Assembly (NCBI GenBank): GCA_026119935.1
Contig: JALRMH010000065.1
Location: 1 to 64,000, forward strand
DNA length: 64,000 nucleotides
Source: Endothia cerciana
Taxonomy: Eukaryota > Ascomycota > Sordariomycetes > Diaporthales > Cryphonectriaceae
Direction of reading: 5' to 3'
Part shown: piece by piece, positions 44,972-56,330 of the stretch
Position numbering within the stretch: the stretch's first letter is position 1
How the letters are laid out: the number at the start of each line of letters is the position of its first letter
Made by a program: the position numbers and the translations under genes
Notes under the pieces: generated by a model
The model's database searches: none
What the model saw: the letters and a program-made list of their open reading frames with translations, nothing else
What the model was told of the DNA's origin: nothing

Positions 44972-45590
44972 CTAATCGTCCTCCTCGTCGCTGGTAGCCT
45001 CTATATTGGCCTTCCTGGACTCCGTCTTTTCCTTCTTTATCTTCTTACTGGCTTCGATGGTCTTCCCGTCGGGGCGTTGGTCGTTCGCGATAGGGTCGAT
45101 GTCGATGGCAACGCCTTTCTTGCGCAGCTCGGCGTTGATGGACGGGACGAGGCCGATAAAGGACTGGTACTGCTCGATAGACATCATGATGCCCTAGCTT
45201 GGAGTGAGCACGAGTGATGGCTTGAACGACATTAGGAGTCCTGTGCCAGGCTCACCTTCTTGCCCGGCTTCATCTCACCAGCACTATTCTCGTAGTACTC
45301 TCGTAGGTTGACAAATATGTTGCCCTTGAAATTCTGGACGACAACTCGGCGCTTACTGGAGAGCTGTAGAGAATCTGTCAGTGACAGCAGCAGCAGAAGG
45401 AGAACCCTCTGAGAGGGAACTCGGTAGCCTGGTGGGCGAGTGTGATTACCTCCCAGAAGGTGTTTCCCTCGGGGTCGACATCAGGCCCACTGCTGGGTTT
45501 TGAGCCCTCGTTGGTCTTCTTGGAGACCTTGGCAGGCCGCTCCTCGCCGGAATCGTCGCTGGCGACGAAGCTATTTCGACGCTTGCCCAT
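44972..45590 (-). CDS. SUB1: Transcriptional coactivator SUB1/PC4 homologue
   Basis: Nuclear single-stranded-DNA-binding coactivator of RNA polymerase II. Exons 45590-45450, 45363-45256, 45193-44972 (introns 86 and 62 bp) give 156 residues. The N-terminal 45 residues are the acidic, Ser/Lys-rich regulatory region (KRRNSFVASDDSGEERPAKV). The PC4 core begins NTFWELSSKRRVVVQNFKG, continues NIFVNLREYYENSAGEMKPG, then KKGIMMSIEQYQSFIGLVPS, covering the four strands and helix of the PC4 fold. The C-terminus is a lysine-rich helix (EASKKIKKEKTESRK) and an acidic end (SDEEDD), as in other filamentous fungi. The core is encoded mostly by the small middle exon, and both junctions fall at phase 0. Marks the start of the housekeeping end of the window. 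Confidence 0.93.
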
Positions 45591-46430
45591 CTCAACGGAC
45601 CGATGCAGTAAGGCTGAGGGTGGCAGCGGGAGTCTGGGGTGATTTGATGATGACGTCAAGCTGCGATCGCTCGTATGGGGCTGAAGGTGTGAGAGGCTGG
45701 CTGGGCCAGACAGAGGAGCCTTGTGAGGTCGAAGGATCACTGACAATGGTAATGCAAGAGATAGTCTCGCCTCCTCGATGATGGCGGGATTCAGCTGTGC
45801 TTTACTGAACCAAGGTGACTGACGCGCCGCGCTTCCAATCGGCTAAGGACAGGCGCGTTGGAGGAGGTCTCGTCGTTATCGGGCAGTCCGCCCAAGTGCC
45901 AGGCCTGGGGGTTAGGGTAATAGCGGGTAGCATGTGCTGGGTCTTGGGGGCGGGATGCAAGGTCGATTGCAGGGGCTCTCCCTTTCGATGCGATGAATGT
46001 TGGAACCTCGGACCTGGAAAAAGTTGAGGTGCCAGTGCTTTCCAAAAATAGATTGGCACGAACATTTCGGAACAAACCAGATTGTTCATCTTCATTCCCG
46101 TATGCTGGCGGCCGTATTTTCGAGCTCTTCGTCCCGCCCTGGTTCCGCCGGCCTCTAGTCGGTACGGACTGCGTGCCTGTCGTAATCTATTGGTGACATA
46201 CAGTCTCTTATCAGCTATTCAGGCGCGTGGCCGCTCTTCACTCCGCCCGCGCCGTATTCCTGACCGGCCTCCCCTTTTCTGCCGACGACGACCTCGAACT
46301 CGGCCACGCCCACGACGACGGGTATTTCCCGATGCGAGATGCGCCGACCCACTCCCTGAACAGACAGTGAAGATTGAGGCCCACCGCCATCCCTGCATCC
46401 ACAGAAGCTTCTTTTCTTGTTTTGCTTGTC
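45591..46430. other. Divergent intergenic region between SUB1 and the sorting-nexin gene
   Basis: 840 bp separating two divergent start codons; must contain both promoters and 5' leaders. Short frames on either strand have no family match. Confidence 0.5.
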
Positions 46431-49400
46431 ATGACCGCGCAAGATGCGACACATCCATACCATCCCACCGCCGATACTATGGCTTCTTCTACCGACGACA
46501 GGCTAGAAACATCCGCCGTCGCCCCCCGAGGCCCAGTCAACGGCGTGCCGGCACGGCCGGAAGACAGCGTCGATGGAAAAGGAGCACAATGTCAACCGTC
46601 TCCCATCGGATCCGCGCCGAGCCCGTCGCCAGCAAGTACCCATTTTCAGACCCATCCGAAGCCGTCGAGACCTGATGACGACGTCACCACGAGGCTCTTC
46701 CAGTTTCTGTCCACCGCGACGCCGAATACCCTCTGTGCCATAGCCGTCGGTCTTGGCGCCATTACCTACTTTGTCCTCGGCCAGTTGGGTTTGCTTCTGA
46801 TCGGCGCGTTTGGGGGGGTCGCCTGCTACGTACATTGGGAGGCTTCCAACCCGGACTACGCCCGAGCCGTACATGGCGAGAGAGGGGTTGACATCGTGGC
46901 AAGACTGCTGGGGGAGAAGAACAGCGTGAAAGATGTCGACGAGGACGGGAGGACCATAGAAGAGGATGAAGACCGGTTCCTGGCGCAGAGCTTCGCCGAC
47001 TTCCAGCCCGAGACCAGGGATGCCCTCAGTAGTCTTGTCGACGCTGTCATCAGGGACTACGTCAAATGGTGGTACGGCCCGATCCTGCCTGCGGATCGAT
47101 CGTTTCCTTTCTCCTGCAGGAAAGTCCTGACCTCCTTTCTCGTCTCGGTCGCCAATCACCTGGGTAAGAAGAGGCCGGCAGACAGCTTCCTAGACTTCCT
47201 GACCAACTCCTCCTCCATGGTCATCGTCTTCCTTTCCGAGTTGTCGGCTGCATTCGCAGTTCTACCCCCAGACTCCAAGATGACCGCTGCCGATGCAGTG
47301 TACGACTACCTTGCCTCGAACCCCGACTCCAACCTATCGCACCTGCTCAGCCAGAGACACCAATCCTCCAAGTTTAAGGCCGTAGCCGAAGATCTGCTCG
47401 GCTTTCTCGAACGACCGACATACGACTGCGATCCAGCCCGGACATTCTTGCGAGAGATCTTAGCTGGCGTCATCCTCGAAATGTCGCTCCAGACCTGCTC
47501 CAAAGCCGAGTGGATTAATGGCTGGATTGTCTACCTACTGGAGGCCGGGGAGCCAGACTTCAACCAGGCCATTGATGTGGGAATGCAGACCGGCCCGGAC
47601 GCCAACAGTGCAGCTTTTGCTGACCTGGATGGCAACGTCGGAAACATCGGTTTGACCAAGGCCAGTCGCACTTCGTCAGACACGGATAGATCACGGCGAC
47701 GAGACTCCGGCCAGACCCACAAGAAGAAGTTGAGCAAGGCAGACGAGGAGATGGAAAATGCAGTCGAGGAGATGAAGCGCATGAACCAGATGATCCTGGA
47801 AGAGCAGACCCGGAGATCAGCGGACTCCTTACGTCCAAAGTCGTCCACGGAGGCGGACGTTCCGGAGCGATTGGCAGATGCCCTAGACAGAAACGTCAAC
47901 GAGCTCGACATCGAGCCGGAAACAGCCCCCAAGGCAATCCCCACAACTCCTAGTGTACCATCGTCAGGCTTGCCTGAGTTGCTGTCTCCGGAAAAGAATC
48001 CTTGGAGTGAAGATCGGCTAAGCAGTGAGGCCAGCAGAAGTGACTTGGCATCCCAGGTCACAGACTCTCCGGCGGCAAAAGTGTCGTCTCAGCACAATCA
48101 TCAGGCCTCATTTACCAGTTTCGAGCAGCTGGTGCCTCCCGCACAGGACGACTCGGACCTGAGCGATGCGGAGCAGAAGAAGCCAGCCACGCTGACCTTG
48201 CAGAATGCAAAGATCACGATTTACGACGACAGCACGAATGACAAGAGTCGCATCCGCTCGAAGCCGTCTTGGGACTACCTCATCCAGATCGAGCCCAGTT
48301 CCTCATACTACTCCGGGTGGATGATTCCGAGACAGTATGCCGACTTCGAGAAACTGCATGAGGTCCTCCGCAGGATAGCGACCGTCTCAGGGATCACAGC
48401 ATTCACAGAGCAGCACAAGGATTTGCCGAATTTCAAAATCCACACGCGCGAGTCACTACGTGGCGAGTTGGAGCGGTACGTGCGCGATGCGTGCTGGTAC
48501 AAGGCGCTTGCGGAGAGTGAAGGCATGAAGCGATTCCTGGACAAGGACCAAGGACACACTGGACAGCAGTCCAAGTCCGGATTCCAGGCGGTCGAGAGCT
48601 TTGGGAAGAATGTGTTTGGCGTCCTGGCAAGTGCGCCAAAGGGCGTTGCCGAGAGCGGAAAGGTCATTACTGGCGTTTTCGGAAATATGGGCCTCTCGAG
48701 GAAGACGACATCAAGTTCTCTTCCCGACACAAATGGCCCCGCCAAACGATCCTCCGTACCGACACCACCCAGGATAGATAGCAATCTTTCGCTGAACGGC
48801 TCTCGAAAGACCCGGGATAGTTTGGACAGCCAACGATCCTCTGTCGTCTCCGTACAGCCTGGAAAGACGCCTCCTATGGAACGGCGTCCAAGTGTCCAGA
48901 TACCCGGCGACTCGGACACAGAGAATCGGTCGGGGCGTGCAGATCATTGGGACCGACCGTCGCCAAGTCCCAGAGACAGCAAGGCAAACAGCCGAGCGTC
49001 CAGCTTAGCAGCCCTCCGCTCCCCCCTACAATCTCCGTCGACGCTTAGCCTAGACGCCCTCAAACTCCCACCCCCACCTGACGCAATGCCGGATGATTGG
49101 ACCACGCCCGACAGCCCTCAATTGAGGCGGACCACCGACAATAACACGCCGCAACGCACCCCAGTGGACAATGAAAACCAGGCCAAGAAGGCGGCACGCG
49201 GCGGAACATCTCCAATCTCCAAGCCCACGAAGCAGTATTCCCAAATATCGGAGCAGGAGACTCGCGTCGCCGTAGAGCTTGTCTTTGCCATGATCAACGA
49301 GCTCTACACCCTCTCCTCGGCATGGAACTTTCGCCGTGCGCTCTTAGCCGCCGCCAAGTCTTTCCTACTTCGGCCGGGCAATCCCTCGCTTGTCTCCATC

Positions 49401-49736
49401 CAAAATATGCTTCAAGACTCCGTGATCGAGGCCAACTCCTCCGACGCGGGCATCGCTTCCCACCTGCGTAAGCTCCGAGAGAACACCCTGCCAACTGAGG
49501 AGGAGCTCAAGGCGTGGCCGCCTGAGCCGAGCATGGAAGAAAAGGAGAAGCTTCGAGAAAAAGCTCGCAGCCTGCTGATCCAAAGCGGTGTACCCGCTGC
49601 TTTGTCCGGAGTTATGGGACAGAACGCCACGAACGAAGCCTTGGGCCGTATATTTGACTGTCTTCAGATCGAGGAGGTGGCGAGAGGCTTGATCTTTGGC
49701 ATCATGCTTCAGGCTGTCAGGGTTTTCACCCACTAG
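46431..49736 (+). CDS. PXA-PX-nexin-C membrane sorting nexin (Mdm1/SNX13/SNX14-type)
   Basis: Intron-free gene, 1,101 residues from ATG 46431 (MTAQDATHPYHPTADT; the in-frame MASSTDD further on is an alternative). Order of parts: disordered head; a hydrophobic hairpin LCAIAVGLGAITYFVLGQLG + LLLIGAFGGVACYVHW (about 97-137) that should anchor it in the ER; PXA domain (about 187-380, with FQPETRDALSSLVDAVIRDY and WINGWIVYLL); a long charged linker with a coiled-coil-like stretch; PX domain (about 593-705, YLIQIEPSSSYYSGWMIPRQ, RQYADFEKLHEVLRRI); linker; nexin-C domain (about 937-1040). Family members tether ER to vacuole or lipid droplets through PX-bound phosphoinositide. No RGS domain is seen between PXA and PX, unlike yeast Mdm1. 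Confidence 0.88.
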   Translation: MTAQDATHPYHPTADTMASSTDDRLETSAVAPRGPVNGVPARPEDSVDGKGAQCQPSPIGSAPSPSPASTHFQTHPKPSRPDDDVTTRLFQFLSTATPNTLCAIAVGLGAITYFVLGQLGLLLIGAFGGVACYVHWEASNPDYARAVHGERGVDIVARLLGEKNSVKDVDEDGRTIEEDEDRFLAQSFADFQPETRDALSSLVDAVIRDYVKWWYGPILPADRSFPFSCRKVLTSFLVSVANHLGKKRPADSFLDFLTNSSSMVIVFLSELSAAFAVLPPDSKMTAADAVYDYLASNPDSNLSHLLSQRHQSSKFKAVAEDLLGFLERPTYDCDPARTFLREILAGVILEMSLQTCSKAEWINGWIVYLLEAGEPDFNQAIDVGMQTGPDANSAAFADLDGNVGNIGLTKASRTSSDTDRSRRRDSGQTHKKKLSKADEEMENAVEEMKRMNQMILEEQTRRSADSLRPKSSTEADVPERLADALDRNVNELDIEPETAPKAIPTTPSVPSSGLPELLSPEKNPWSEDRLSSEASRSDLASQVTDSPAAKVSSQHNHQASFTSFEQLVPPAQDDSDLSDAEQKKPATLTLQNAKITIYDDSTNDKSRIRSKPSWDYLIQIEPSSSYYSGWMIPRQYADFEKLHEVLRRIATVSGITAFTEQHKDLPNFKIHTRESLRGELERYVRDACWYKALAESEGMKRFLDKDQGHTGQQSKSGFQAVESFGKNVFGVLASAPKGVAESGKVITGVFGNMGLSRKTTSSSLPDTNGPAKRSSVPTPPRIDSNLSLNGSRKTRDSLDSQRSSVVSVQPGKTPPMERRPSVQIPGDSDTENRSGRADHWDRPSPSPRDSKANSRASSLAALRSPLQSPSTLSLDALKLPPPPDAMPDDWTTPDSPQLRRTTDNNTPQRTPVDNENQAKKAARGGTSPISKPTKQYSQISEQETRVAVELVFAMINELYTLSSAWNFRRALLAAAKSFLLRPGNPSLVSIQNMLQDSVIEANSSDAGIASHLRKLRENTLPTEEELKAWPPEPSMEEKEKLREKARSLLIQSGVPAALSGVMGQNATNEALGRIFDCLQIEEVARGLIFGIMLQAVRVFTH

Positions 49737-51227
49737 TCGCACTGTATGCTTCGAGGTCATGGTGAGAGACTGGACGAAGACAGCAAATGATGATACGATA
49801 CGTGACGACCCGGAAATACGCCAGGGGCGTATCATGAAATGGAGCACCTCTTGTGCTATCAGACTCGGTATGTGCAGATATGCCTGAAACTATTCGGACG
49901 GCCGCACTGCTCCGGGTCAGTCGAAACGACAGCATCCAACATTGGACATATACATAGTAATATAGAATATTGAAGGACATGATAGATTCAGCAGTCCCGG
50001 GACGTCCTCAGTCGTCCTATGTATGTATGGTGCACGAGTTATCACGCTATCACTGGATAGGGGCCTGCCCGAAGCATTTAGCTGCACACCACTAATAAGC
50101 GCTACCTCCAGCATGGGTGTCGTATATATCCAGATACACTAATATTGGCCTCTGCTGGGAGGAACTGAGCCGGACATTTTGGAAGTGATTAGTGGTGATG
50201 TAGTAGAGTTAGTGATGTTGAAGGCAGACTTGGCGAATGTGGCTCTTATCACAAAACAACGAAGAACTTGTGAGGAGCCCTGAGATTTGCAGACCAGAGC
50301 TCGGGCAATCCGATCCAATTTGCAACGAGCATTTTGGTGCAGAGCGGCTTCAGCACGGAACTGGACATGGACCAGTATATTTGGACATGTTTGTACAGAA
50401 AATACAGGTGCCTTTGTCCTCAACCAGGAATCCGCCCTGGGTGTTCTTAGAGTCTCTCCCATAACCCTTCTGCATCCTTAGAAAAACTACGTATTTTTGT
50501 TATTTATTTTATATGAAGGAGACGTAGAATAGAATTCTAAGGTGAAAGTTGCGGCTGACAACTGTAAGGGAGCGGCACTTTGTACCCAACCTCCTGTCTT
50601 TCATTTTGTCGCGGAGAAATCACATCAAAAATACATCCCGATACCAAGAACGCAGAGCAAAATTGATGCCCAATACTGTTATTTTAGCTGCTTTCTGAGC
50701 CCTCTTCAGCAGGATAGCGGCAGCGTCATTGCCGATCACTGTAAGAACAGCCTCAACTACTGTGGTTGGAACATTTTTAAGAGGCATATGTGCATAGATG
50801 GGAAAATTCATATGAGAATGCCACTCTTGTATTTCTGCTGCTATGTATTCTGGTCACTTCTGGTCAAAGACATTCACGCTTCCGAAATTCACCATGTCTG
50901 ACTGACATCCTCGTTTTTTATTGCCCGGGCCTTTAAAACACGGATCAGGATTGTCCATTCAGGTGGTATGCAGCCAGATTTGAGCCTCCAAGACACCAAC
51001 GGAACTCAGCATGCTTGGAAGCATCGCTAGAGATGGAATTTATGATCGGACAGCCCGGAAGAACCCCACACACGGCTGTCTTGCCTTCGTTGGCAAAGTT
51101 GATGATTGAGTTCGACATGACTTGGACTGTTCAAGACATTCTCTTATTAGCCGCTTTAGCTCAACATATCCGAGGCTTCCGGAACCACGACTCTGAGATT
51201 CCGATCGCCAATTCGCTCAGTTCAGAA
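49737..51227. other. Intergenic, nothing recognised
   Basis: Contains the 3' end of the sorting-nexin gene. Open frames here are short and show no family match. Confidence 0.45.
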
Positions 51228-51872
51228 TCAAAAGCTGTTGCTTGGATGGTGGGGTTGTAACATAGGACGAAAAGGCAACGACTTACTGAGATCGAAGTTG
51301 CCAACGAAGAACATGTCGTGAGTGTCCAGATAGTTGGCGGTCGCGTTAACGCCACCGCCCACCCACAGAAAGCAGTCTTCGTATCTGAGCGCCGGAATGA
51401 AGGTAGTGTTGTAGAGCTGGGCTGCTGTAAGGTAGCCATTCCAAGAATTCGGGTTCAGGTAGCTCTCAAGCATGATTCCGCAGTTGGTTGTGTTGGCCAT
51501 GTCATCCGAGAAAGGGTGCAAGACGGTGACATCTTGAGAGAAGTCCTGGTAGGTTGAGTTGGCACACATCTGGAGAGCTGTCTGCTGCTCGTCAACAGTG
51601 ACATTGTTCCAGCACTGGAACAAAAAGAAAGGGTCAGGTCAGCTGTATCAATATGTTGCAAGGACTGTGCATACTCAGGAGACAGTAGGGAGAGATGATA
51701 AGTTCAGAAGACGGAAACTCACAGTGGTGCTGTAGGGAGCGGGGTTGGAAGCGCTGATACAGTGGTCGATACTGCAGTCACACTCATTGATGCCTGTGGC
51801 CTGGACCCTGTTACCAAGGAATAGGACAAACAAACACAAGATAAACGAGAGAATACAGTTGATAGACTGCAT
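51228..51872 (-). CDS. Small secreted cysteine-containing protein
   Basis: Exon 1 (51872-51723) encodes a signal peptide (INCILSFILCLFVLFLGNRV, cleavage probably after VQA) and the start of the mature chain with CDCSIDHC. A 108-bp intron (GTGAGT...TCCAG) leads to exon 2 (51614 on). Read to the first stop (51228) the protein has 178 residues; alternatively a GTAAGT donor at 51286 after NFDLS could splice to a further exon, so the C-terminus is uncertain. The mature part has seven to eight Cys (CWNN, QMCANS, TTNCGIM, YEDCFLW) and five N-glycosylation sequons (NNVT region, NSTY, NTTN, NTTF, NATA). It resembles a fungal extracellular family of unknown function. A secreted effector-like role is possible but only inferred. 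Confidence 0.65.
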
Positions 51873-53130
51873 CGTGCACGGTGGTGTTTTGTCTGTTGGG
51901 AGTGGTTGTTCCGCTCAGAAGTTCCGGTATCTCTGTTTGTGTGAGTTCTGGAGTGTTGGATCTTTGATTTTGAAGGAAGCATACAGTAAAAAGACTGGAG
52001 CTCAATTAAATAATAGGTACACGGTGAAAACGGCCCTTCACAAGTACAGATTTTTGTAAACAGTAGCGGATCATTTACTTAATTGACAATTAGTCGGTTT
52101 CACTCCAGTGAATATACTTGAATAGTTTCCATGTTGCGAAAGTGAATTCTAAGCATTGAAGGAATTAGAGTGTCATAATTCCAACACCGTTATGAAATAG
52201 GGAAATAAAGGAACATCTATTTGCTTTGGCGTGAGGCAAGGCATTTTTTATTTATTTATTTTATTTGCAGCCACCAGATATCATCGAAGTGTTGACACAG
52301 GACTAAATGCATTGCCTTAATCTAGAGATACTTTGGTCTTGACTCGACCATAGTTCTTAAATTTATTTAACATCTAAAGACTCTTTGATATAGAGCCTTT
52401 CCTTGGCCTCGCAGCTTCGATATAGTGGAAGCTTCTGTAGTGGCATACTGACGCTGGATGCTTAGCTGCAGACCATTTCTTTGGTGTCTTCTTACGTGAG
52501 CTCAATACTTAGAACCATATAAAAGGTCACAATACTTCGGTTCCGAGAGACTGCTAGAGGGAGGCATGGTGACAGCATCACATTACACCCGTTCGATACC
52601 CTATCCTCTCTCAAGAATTCTGACACACATTGTACTGTCCATATTTGCCTCCAGTAATATTCTTTGTATCTAATGCAACTCTTTATTAAAAGAAACAGTC
52701 ATCTAGAAGGGGCGTTGGAAGCTTCACACAAACACGCCTCTTAGGGTCCATTATGTAAACACAGGCAATAAGCCTCAATATGCAATTTAATCACCTTGCT
52801 GGACAGGTGAATTCTCGAGATCCTAAGGAACCCCATACCATATCAGATGGTACCATTATTAGGCCATTTATGATACGGCATCTTGCATATTGTTCTGATA
52901 TAGTGATTTCCTAGATTGCCCATCTCTGAAGCCCGTTGCTCAAGCTGTCGTCGGACGAGGCTGAACGGCTTAGTAAGCCATGAGCAGGGGCCCCATGCAC
53001 CACCCAGGACTGCAGTGATCAAATCAGTGCCTGCCGCTCCTCAGGCTGCATTGTTGTGCTGCGTCGAAACCTTCCTCACCAACTTTGCGACAACAAACAC
53101 CACTGTGCATCGGCAGGCTTTCTCTCGAAG
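51873..53130. other. Intergenic, nothing recognised
   Basis: Moderately AT-rich, with a TTTATTTATTTTATTT run near 52250. It holds the promoters of two divergent genes. No coding signal. Confidence 0.5.
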
Positions 53131-56031
53131 ATGGCCAGCCGTCGTGATTTCCTGAGCCAGCCGGCCCCAGAGAACTATGTTGCCGGTATTGGTCGAGGTG
53201 CTGTCGGTTTCACCACAAGGTCCGATCTGGGTCCAGCACGCGACGGGCCCAGCGAGGAGCAGATCTCATCAGCCATCAAGAAGCGTTCCGAGCAGCTCGG
53301 TCTCACCGAGGCAAAGGATGATGGCGGCGGTGGCGATAACGACGACGATGGACGCTATCAGGATCCTGACAACGAGGTCGGCCTGTTTGCGGGCGGCATC
53401 TACGAGAAGGATGACGAGGAGGCGGATCGCATATGGAAAGAGGTAGACGAGAAGATGGCCAAGCGCCGCCAGAAGCAGAGGTCAGTCGGCCCAGGTCTCC
53501 ACCCTCCCCTATCTCCTAGCCGTCTCTCGGTAGACTCCGAGTGTGTGCAAGCACAGAGTTCATCGTTTGTGATGATAGATGAGTAGAATACCGACACATC
53601 TGTCTCTACCTACAGGGAAGCACGCGAGCGCGAAGAAGTGGCCGAGTACGAGCGTAAGAACCCCAAGATCCAGCAGCAATTTGCCGACCTCAAGCGCGCC
53701 CTCGGGTCCGTCACCGACGATGAATGGGCGAACCTTCCGGACGTCAAGGACATGACTGGCAAGACGAAACGAGAACGAGAGGCCCGCCGCCAGAGATTCT
53801 ACGCCGTCCCAGATTCCGTCCTCGCTGCTGCCCGTGATGCTGGCGAGATGGGCACGACAGTCAATGATGATGGGGGCGCGGACGCCAAGGGCGGTTCCAT
53901 GACGAACTTTGCCAAGATTGGTGCCGCACAGAAGAAGGTGCTCGAAGCTAGACTTGACCAGGCGTCTCAGAACAGCGGGACCGCTACGTCAGTCGGTACC
54001 TCGACAAGCGTGGACCCCAAGGGATATCTAACATCCATGGCCAAGGCTGGCGAGATACCGGAAGTCAGCGTAGGAGATGTGGATTTCGCGCGCAAGCTGC
54101 TGAAGTCGGCCTACGAGTCCAATCCGCTGCACCCCCCCGCCTGGATCGCAGCGGCCAGAGTCGAGGAGCTGGCCGGGAAAGTCGTGACGGCGCGAAATCT
54201 CATTGCGAAGGGGTGTGCGAAGAATCCCAAGTCCGAGGACTTGTGGCTCGAAAATATCAGGATGAACGAGAACCGGAACGCCAAGGTCATTGCGGCGGAG
54301 GCCATCAAGGCGAACAACAAGTCAGTGCGGCTTTGGGTGGAGGCAATGAAATTAGAATCGGACCCTCGGTCGAAGAAGAAAGTGATCCGGCAGGCGCTGC
54401 TCTACATACCGAAGAGTGAGATGTTGTGGAAGGAAGCCATCAACCTCGAGGAAGATCCGGCAGATGCACGCCTGCTGCTGGCCAAGGCTGTGGAGGAGAT
54501 ACCGAATAGTGTCGAGCTGTGGCTTGCCTTGGCACATCTGGAAACGCCTGCTAATGCACAGAAAGTCATACAAAAAGCACAGAGGGCGAACCCCCAGAGT
54601 CATGAGATCTGGATCGCGGGTGCGCGTCTTGTGGAGCAGCTGGGCCAGACTAAGATCAATATGATGAAGCGTGCTGTCGTTGCACTGGCCAAGGAGTCGG
54701 CCATGCCGAAGCGCGAAGAATGGATTACGGAAGCGGAGAAATGCGAGGCGGAGGGGGCGGTTTCAACATGCGCGAATATCATTCAGGAGACACTTGGCTG
54801 GGGCCTGGATGAAGATGACGACCGGAAGGATACCTGGATGGAGGACGCCAAGATGAGCATTGCGCGCGGGAGATACGAGACAGCACGTGCAATTTATGCC
54901 TACGCCCTGCGTGTCTTCCCCACGAGCAAGACAGTCTGGCTGGCAGCAGTGGATCTTGAGCGGAACCACGGAACCAAAGACGCCCTGTGGAACGTCCTCA
55001 AGAAGGCTACAGAAGCCTGCCCACACTCAGAGACTCTCTGGCTGATGCGAGCCAAGGAGAAGCTGCTGGCTGGCGAGCTTGACGAGGCACGCAAGGTTCT
55101 CGGTGAAGCATTCCAGCAGAATCCGAACAACGAGGAGATCTGGTTGGCAGCCGTCAAACTCGAGGCAGACCACGGTTTCAATGACCAGGCACGGGAGCTG
55201 CTGAAGACAGCAAGACAACAAGCTCCCACAGACCGAGTCTTTATGCGCAGCGTGGTCTTCGAGCGGCAACAGCGCAATAACGATGCCGCCCTGGAGCTCG
55301 TCGGCGACGCCCTGCAGCTCTTCCCGGCCTCACCCAAGCTGCACATGCTCAAGGGCCAGATCTACGAAGATATTAACGAAGTCCCTAGGGCCCGACAGGC
55401 CTACAGTATCGGCGTTAAGGCCTGCCCCAGGAGCATATCCCTGTGGATCCTCTACTCACGGCTCGAGGAGAAGGCTGGCGCCACCGTCAAGGCACGCAGC
55501 GTCCTCGACCGCGCGCGCACCGCCATTCCAAAGTCCCCCGAGCTGTGGTGCGAGCTCATCCGCGTCGAGAGGCGGGCCGGTAACACAGCGCAGGCCAAGA
55601 ATCTCATGGCATCGGCGCTCAAGGAGATGCCCAAGAGCGGACTGCTGTGGAGCGAGCGTATCTGGTACCTAGAGCCCCGCACGCAGCGGAAGCCGCTGGC
55701 GCTGCAGGCTATCAAGGAGGTCGAGAACGACCCGATCCTGTTCGTGGCGGTGGCGCGGATCTTCTGGGGCGAGAGGAAGCTGGACCGTGCGCAGAGCTGG
55801 TTTGAGAAGGCCATCGTGCTCGACGGGGATATGGGTGACTCGTGGGCCTGGTATTACAAGTTCTTGCTGCAGCACGGCACGGAGGAGAAGCGCGAGGAGG
55901 TCATCTCCAAGTGTGTCTCGAATGACCCACGCCATGGAGAGTATTGGCAGCCCATCGCGAAGGATCCTGCACGGTGGAGGTGTTCTGTCGAGGACAACCT
56001 GAAGCATGTAGCCGCTTCACTGCCAAACTAG
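53131..56031 (+). CDS. PRP6: Pre-mRNA-splicing factor Prp6 (U4/U6.U5 tri-snRNP)
   Basis: Bridges U5 and U4/U6 snRNPs in the spliceosome. Exons 53131-53480 and 53616-56031, joined over a 135-bp intron (GTCAGT...TACAG) as KRRQKQR-EAREREEVAEYE, give 921 residues, full length for the family. The PRP1 N-terminal domain (about 8-150) shows RDFLSQPAPENYVAGIGRGA, GFTTRSDLGPAR, DPDNEVGLFAGGIYEKDDEE and NPKIQQQFADLKRAL. From about residue 210 to the end there is a continuous array of HAT/TPR-like helical repeats with the spacing W...A..E (LWLENIRMNENRN, LWLALAHLETPANA, WIAGARLVEQLG, IWLAAVKLEADHGF, LWILYSRLEEKAGA, WAWYYKFLLQHG). Strong GC-rich third positions suggest high expression. Confidence 0.96.
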
Positions 56032-56330
56032 GTAGTATCACATCTCGGCACGTGTCGAGCGAGGTGATCTAACGAGCGACGAGAAGACCGTCGGGCTACT
56101 ACAAGACTCATGTGGCAGGGAGGCATCCCCGCACAGGAAACGTAGAGTCAGGAAAAATCGAGAGATGGGTGACTGATTTTGTCCTATGGAGTTCAGTATC
56201 CGCAAACTCGCCGTGATGATCGTCTCCTGAGCGTTGACGCAGAAAGAAGAAAGAAGCCTTTGGAAAACAAGAACGCCGTCGAATTATTATCCTGACACGC
56301 CATGCCAGGCTGGTGCAGATCGTCCCCTTT
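56032..56330. other. Convergent 3' spacer
   Basis: 299 bp between the convergent ends of PRP6 and the small helical-protein gene. Nothing recognised. Confidence 0.5.

Noticed and set aside
46503..47159. Antisense 218-codon frame over the sorting-nexin gene
   Set aside because: Shadow of a well-supported gene in GC-rich sequence.
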